Source of the DNA: DASXRA01 sp036506155
GTDB lineage: Bacteria > Actinomycetota > Actinomycetes > Mycobacteriales > Jatrophihabitantaceae
Reading direction: 5' to 3'
Assembly: GCA_036506155.1 (NCBI GenBank)
Contig: DASXSF010000059.1
Coordinates: 34,933-98,932, forward strand
DNA length: 64,000 bases
Position numbers and translations under genes: made by a program. The notes beneath the pieces were generated by a model. That model ran no database searches, was not told the DNA's origin, and saw only the letters and a program-made list of their open reading frames with translations. Positions 61,112-64,000 of this stretch are shown in pieces. The stretch's first letter is position 1, and each line of letters opens with the position of its first letter.

Positions 61112-61981
61112 GTGCCCGCCGGCCGGATCAACGTGGTACGACCCGAACGCGGCGGCGCCGTTGGCCGTGGTGGCCAGCAGCCGGGATCCCCGGCAGACGC
61201 TGCCCTCGCCGACGAACCACTTACCCATTTCGACCGGACCCGAAAGCCAGAACGGGTACGGCGGCATCGACATCACGACGTCCTCGTGCAGTAGCGACAC
61301 GAGTGAGCTGATGTCGTAGCGCTCGAACGCCTGGACGTAGTTCGCGAGCAGTGCCCGCTGCCCGGAGTCCAGTGGCTCGCGCCGCACGCCACCGTCGCGT
61401 GCCGCGAGCGTGGCACGAGCCCGCTGAAGCGCGCTGTTGACCGAGGCGACGCTCGTGTCGAGCAGCTCGGCCGCCTCGCCTGCCTGCCAGCGCAGTACTT
61501 CGCACAGGATCAGAACGGCGCGCTGGCGAGCCGGCAAGTCCTGCAACGCGGAGACGAATGCCAACCGGATGCTGTCGCGCTGCGCGGCCAGCTCGGCGGG
61601 GTCGCCGTCGTCGGGCACCACTCGAGCGTCCGGGATCGGCGTGACCCACGCGTTCTCCGGCAGGACCTTCCCGTCGAACGCATCCGCGCCGGACGACCCG
61701 CCCAGGTCCATCGGCTGAGCGCGCCGCTGCCGCCCGCGCAGCATGTCGAGGCAGACGTTGGTCGCGATGCGGTACAGCCACGACTTCAGGGCGCCGGCGC
61801 CTTCGAGACTGGCGCCGTGCTGCCAGGCGCGGACCATCGTCTCCTGCACGGCATCCTCGGCCTCGAACGCCGAGCCGAGCATCCGGTAGCAGTACCCGGT
61901 CAGCTGCCGCCGATAGGGCTCCAGCTCCTCTGGACGGAATGCGTCGGCTTTGTGAGCCAGGTCATTCACATGCGCGGACAC
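61001..61981 (-). CDS. ECF sigma factor with C-terminal SnoaL-like domain
   Basis: 326 residues from a GTG at 61981; 61969 (GTG) and 62029 (ATG) are alternatives and none has a strong site. Region 2: GYCYRMLGSAFEAEDAVQET, VRAWQ, LKSWLYRIATNVCLDMLRGR. Region 4: LPARQRAVLILCEVLRWQAG then AAELLDTSVASVNSALQRAR. The last 115 residues are a SnoaL_2 fold (DVVMSMPPYPFWLSGPVEMG ... RIVGHHNFLDTALFPYFGLP). Sigma factors of this group (SigG/SigJ-like) use this domain in place of an anti-sigma factor. No anti-sigma gene adjoins it. Confidence 0.92.
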   Translation of the reverse strand: MSAHVNDLAHKADAFRPEELEPYRRQLTGYCYRMLGSAFEAEDAVQETMVRAWQHGASLEGAGALKSWLYRIATNVCLDMLRGRQRRAQPMDLGGSSGADAFDGKVLPENAWVTPIPDARVVPDDGDPAELAAQRDSIRLAFVSALQDLPARQRAVLILCEVLRWQAGEAAELLDTSVASVNSALQRARATLAARDGGVRREPLDSGQRALLANYVQAFERYDISSLVSLLHEDVVMSMPPYPFWLSGPVEMGKWFVGEGSVCRGSRLLATTANGAAAFGSYHVDPAGGHSPWSIQVIEVRGDRIVGHHNFLDTALFPYFGLPEHI

Positions 61982-62093
61982 CCGGAAAGCGTATCTGCGT
62001 GCCCCGACGACGCAGCCCAAATTGCTCATTAGCTATGGTTCGCTCGGTCTGCGGACGCGCGTGGGCCACGCCGCAGCGCATCCAGGGGGCGAC

Positions 62094-62894
62094 ATGACGC
62101 ACTTCTCCGAGCCCGAATGGCCGCACCAAGGTGGTGAGCCGCCGCCGCAGCCCGGCGGCGCGTTCGGCCTGCCACCTGGCAGGCAGCCGCAGTACGGGCA
62201 GCCACCCTACGACCAGCCGCAGTATGGGCAGCCGCAATACGGGCAGCCGTCATATGGGCAGCCGTCATATGGGCAGCCGTCATATGGCCAACCCACCTAC
62301 GGGCAGCCGACGTACGGCCCGGCCGGCGGCTACCCGCCCGGCCCGGGTGGACCGGGCGGCCCCGGCTACGGCCCGTCCGGCGGCCCGCCGCCCCGCAGCA
62401 AGACGCCGTGGATCATCGGCGGCATCGCAGTGCTGGCGGTGGCAGGCATCGCGGTGGCGCTCATCCTCACGCTCGGCAGCAGCAACAACAGCTCGGACGG
62501 CGCCAAGGCCGCTGTCGCGACGCTGCTCAAGGCCGACGTCAACAAGGACCTGAAGACCGCCCAGAACATCACCTGCGACCCGCTGCACAGCCAGATCGAC
62601 GAGAGCTTCGTCGAGAATCCCGACAAGAGCTACACGATCCGCAAGGCCACGGAGAACGGCGACAGCGCCACGGTTGCCACCACGGTCGTCGACTCGGACA
62701 ACGGCAGCCACAACGTGGTCTTCGACGTGCGCAAGCAGAACGGCACGTGGAAGGTCTGCGACGTGAGCGCGGGTGGAGGCGGCAGCGGGTCTGTGCCGAC
62801 CCCGAGCATCCCCGGGGGCACCGACTTCCCCAGTGGTACCGGTAGTTTCTGCATCACGCCGAGCGGCTCCACGCCGATCTGCATCCCGAACTGA
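62094..62894 (+). CDS. Membrane protein with proline/YGQP repeat N-terminus
   Basis: 266 residues. The cytoplasmic N-terminus (about 1-100) is a low-complexity run of YGQP units (about nine) and Gly/Pro. One membrane helix follows (WIIGGIAVLAVAGIAVALIL). The extracytoplasmic domain (AAVATLLKADVNKDLKTAQN ... DSDNGSHNVVFDVRKQNGTW) has the look of DUF4878/lumazine-binding-like domains. It ends in a Ser/Gly/Pro tail with two Cys (FCITPSGSTPICIPN). Many actinobacterial envelope proteins share this design; function unknown. Confidence 0.8.
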   Translation: MTHFSEPEWPHQGGEPPPQPGGAFGLPPGRQPQYGQPPYDQPQYGQPQYGQPSYGQPSYGQPSYGQPTYGQPTYGPAGGYPPGPGGPGGPGYGPSGGPPPRSKTPWIIGGIAVLAVAGIAVALILTLGSSNNSSDGAKAAVATLLKADVNKDLKTAQNITCDPLHSQIDESFVENPDKSYTIRKATENGDSATVATTVVDSDNGSHNVVFDVRKQNGTWKVCDVSAGGGGSGSVPTPSIPGGTDFPSGTGSFCITPSGSTPICIPN

Positions 62895-62911
62895 CGCCGA
62901 GGAGCGAGGAC

Positions 62912-63919
62912 ATGACCAGCGGCGAGGCAACCATCGTGCCCATCACGCTGACAATCGGTGGCCGCACCGGGCTCACGCTGTGGGCCCCGCCGTGGGAGGA
63001 CGAGGACGGCGAGGAGTGGCAGGGGTTCCTCGGCGACGGCGCCAAGATCCTGCTGTACCCGGGTACCCGCGAGCTGGCCGACTTCGTCGCCTCGGGCGAC
63101 GAGAACGACTTGTCGGACCACCCGGCGTGGGGCCGGGTCATGAAGCTCGCCCCGGACGACCTGCGGCCCACGGCGGACGACGTCTACAACCTCGACCAGG
63201 TCTATGACTGGGCCGCCGACGAGCCGGATCCGGCGACCGTCTCGGCACTGGCCAACGTGGTCGACATGGTGGAGAAGATCGCCGATTCCTGCGACGACGG
63301 GGCTCTGCGCCGCCTGGTCGGCAGCACGCCGGAGTACGCCGAGCTGGTCAGCGACGACGTCAGCTACCAGGGCAAGGACGGGCGCAAGCGGTGGAACGAG
63401 CTTGGCGACGTCATCGCCGAAACGTGGGAACGCGCCCTCAGCCGCGTCGAGAGCTGGCTCCGCTGGGAAGGTGACTTCGCCGAATCGGAATCCGAAGTGG
63501 AGACGGAAAGTGTCTGGGACCGCGTGGGCGCCGAGCCGATCGAGATCGTTCTCGAGGACGCCACCTACCTGACGGTGCGCGGCGAGGTCGACGGCAAGCC
63601 CGCGTTCCTCGGCGAAGAAGACGATGTCGCAGTCTTCACCGATCCGGCGGACCTCGCCCGGTTCTGCCGCAAGGCGAAGGAGCACGCGCTGGTCAAGCTC
63701 GAGGGGTGGACGGAGTTGGCCGAGGCGAGCGACGACGCGTTCGAGCCCGAGGAGAGCTTCGACCTGCGCGAGCCGTCCTCCGACGGCGCGGACCTGCTTC
63801 GTGACCTCGTCGCGTTCTGCGACCTTTCAGCCGACGCCGACGACCTCGACGATCCGATCGACCCGGATCGCTGGGCCGACGTGGTCGCCGAAGTCGAGAC
63901 CTGCTTCCGCCGTCCCTGA
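62912..63919 (+). CDS. Acidic hypothetical protein
   Basis: 335 residues, strongly acidic with a GAGGA ribosome site. Trp-rich motifs such as TLWAPPWEDEDGEEWQGFLG, VYNLDQVYDWAADEPDP and FCRKAKEHALVKLEGWTELA recur. There are no Cys clusters, membrane segments or signal. Similar actinobacterial proteins have been labelled primosomal protein in databases, which nothing in the sequence supports. It starts 17 bases after the preceding stop and may be co-transcribed. Confidence 0.75.
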   Translation: MTSGEATIVPITLTIGGRTGLTLWAPPWEDEDGEEWQGFLGDGAKILLYPGTRELADFVASGDENDLSDHPAWGRVMKLAPDDLRPTADDVYNLDQVYDWAADEPDPATVSALANVVDMVEKIADSCDDGALRRLVGSTPEYAELVSDDVSYQGKDGRKRWNELGDVIAETWERALSRVESWLRWEGDFAESESEVETESVWDRVGAEPIEIVLEDATYLTVRGEVDGKPAFLGEEDDVAVFTDPADLARFCRKAKEHALVKLEGWTELAEASDDAFEPEESFDLREPSSDGADLLRDLVAFCDLSADADDLDDPIDPDRWADVVAEVETCFRRP

Positions 63920-63924
63920 TCCGC

Positions 63925-64000
63925 CGGATGTGTCCCTCGGCACCGCCCCCAAGGGGCGGATGCCTCGCGCCACTCCGCGCCTTCGGCGCGGGCCGGGTCG
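63925..64000 (-). repeat. Dispersed GC-rich repeat, reverse copy cut by the window end
   Basis: Read in reverse it gives CCCGCGCCGAAGGCGCGGAG then TGGCGCGAGGCATCCGCCCC and TTGGGGGCGGTGCC, nearly identical to the body of the copy at 53884. The head would lie beyond base 64000. It begins right after the stop of the acidic hypothetical gene. Confidence 0.8.

Noticed and set aside
62221..62300. Repeated CAGCCGTCATATGGG units as a DNA-level element
   Set aside because: They are in frame and explained by YGQP protein repeats.

Overview
The window is high-GC DNA with dense, short-gap gene packing and frequent ATGA or GTGA overlaps. Several marks point to an actinomycete: DinB-fold proteins of the mycothiol-linked type, acyl-CoA carboxylases with epsilon subunits, a TCGAAC-N4-GTTCGA LexA box, leaderless starts and an intein-bearing Rv2578c-type radical SAM protein. 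Two blocks follow the gene order of the mycobacterial chromosome: PH-domain protein/birA/accD5/accE5 at 17.7-21.1 kb, and lpdA/cyclotransferase/amidohydrolase/PNP/phosphosugar mutase/upp/deoC at 39.8-57.1 kb. The genus cannot be fixed from the sequence. No rRNA, tRNA, CRISPR array, IS transposase or phage module was seen.

Layout. 0-4 kb: a DinB-like protein cut by the window edge, a TetR regulator, and a MacB-like export operon whose adaptor is intact but whose ATPase is frameshifted and whose permease is scrambled. 4-6.5 kb: an alpha/beta hydrolase divergent from a rifampicin-monooxygenase-type flavoprotein, with a perfect 19-bp rifamycin-associated element between them. 6.5-8.3 kb: decayed genes and a nucleotidyltransferase. 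8.4-13.4 kb: an SOS-controlled dnaE2 translationally coupled to the intein-containing radical SAM gene. 13.6-23 kb: a CBS protein, LysR/DMT exporter pair, VOC protein, HMG-CoA lyase, birA-accD5-accE5, and an MFS/MarR pair. 23-27.7 kb: a large secreted GH35 beta-galactosidase facing the remnant of another secreted NPCBM protein. 27.9-33.8 kb: a two-component system, rhodanese/Lrp pair, MTA phosphorylase-like enzyme, acyl-CoA dehydrogenase, Maf and Uma2. 33.8-39.1 kb: a MerR-controlled acyl-CoA catabolic locus (ACAD, carboxyltransferase, epsilon, biotin carboxylase/BCCP). 39.1-46.5 kb: LpdA, gamma-glutamyl and amidohydrolase enzymes, SDR and an acyl-CoA mutase. 46.6-59.4 kb: nucleoside and pentose salvage (PNP, phosphosugar mutase, Upp, DeoC, two aldehyde dehydrogenases) with a secreted gamma-glutamyltransferase. 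59.4-64 kb: a BBE-like oxidase, an overlapping STAS-like/ECF sigma pair and envelope or hypothetical proteins.

The most unusual signal is a dispersed GC-rich repeat with the head GCGATGAGCGCTYRCGCGAA. It occurs about nine times, whole or partial, in 64 kb. Two copies end in an inverted version of the head. Copies lie inside coding sequence: one is a 144-bp in-frame insertion in dnaE2, one supplies the birA stop codon, one forms the N-terminus of an ABC ATPase, and one makes the tail of a membrane protein. A second repeat makes the tail of the intein-containing protein.
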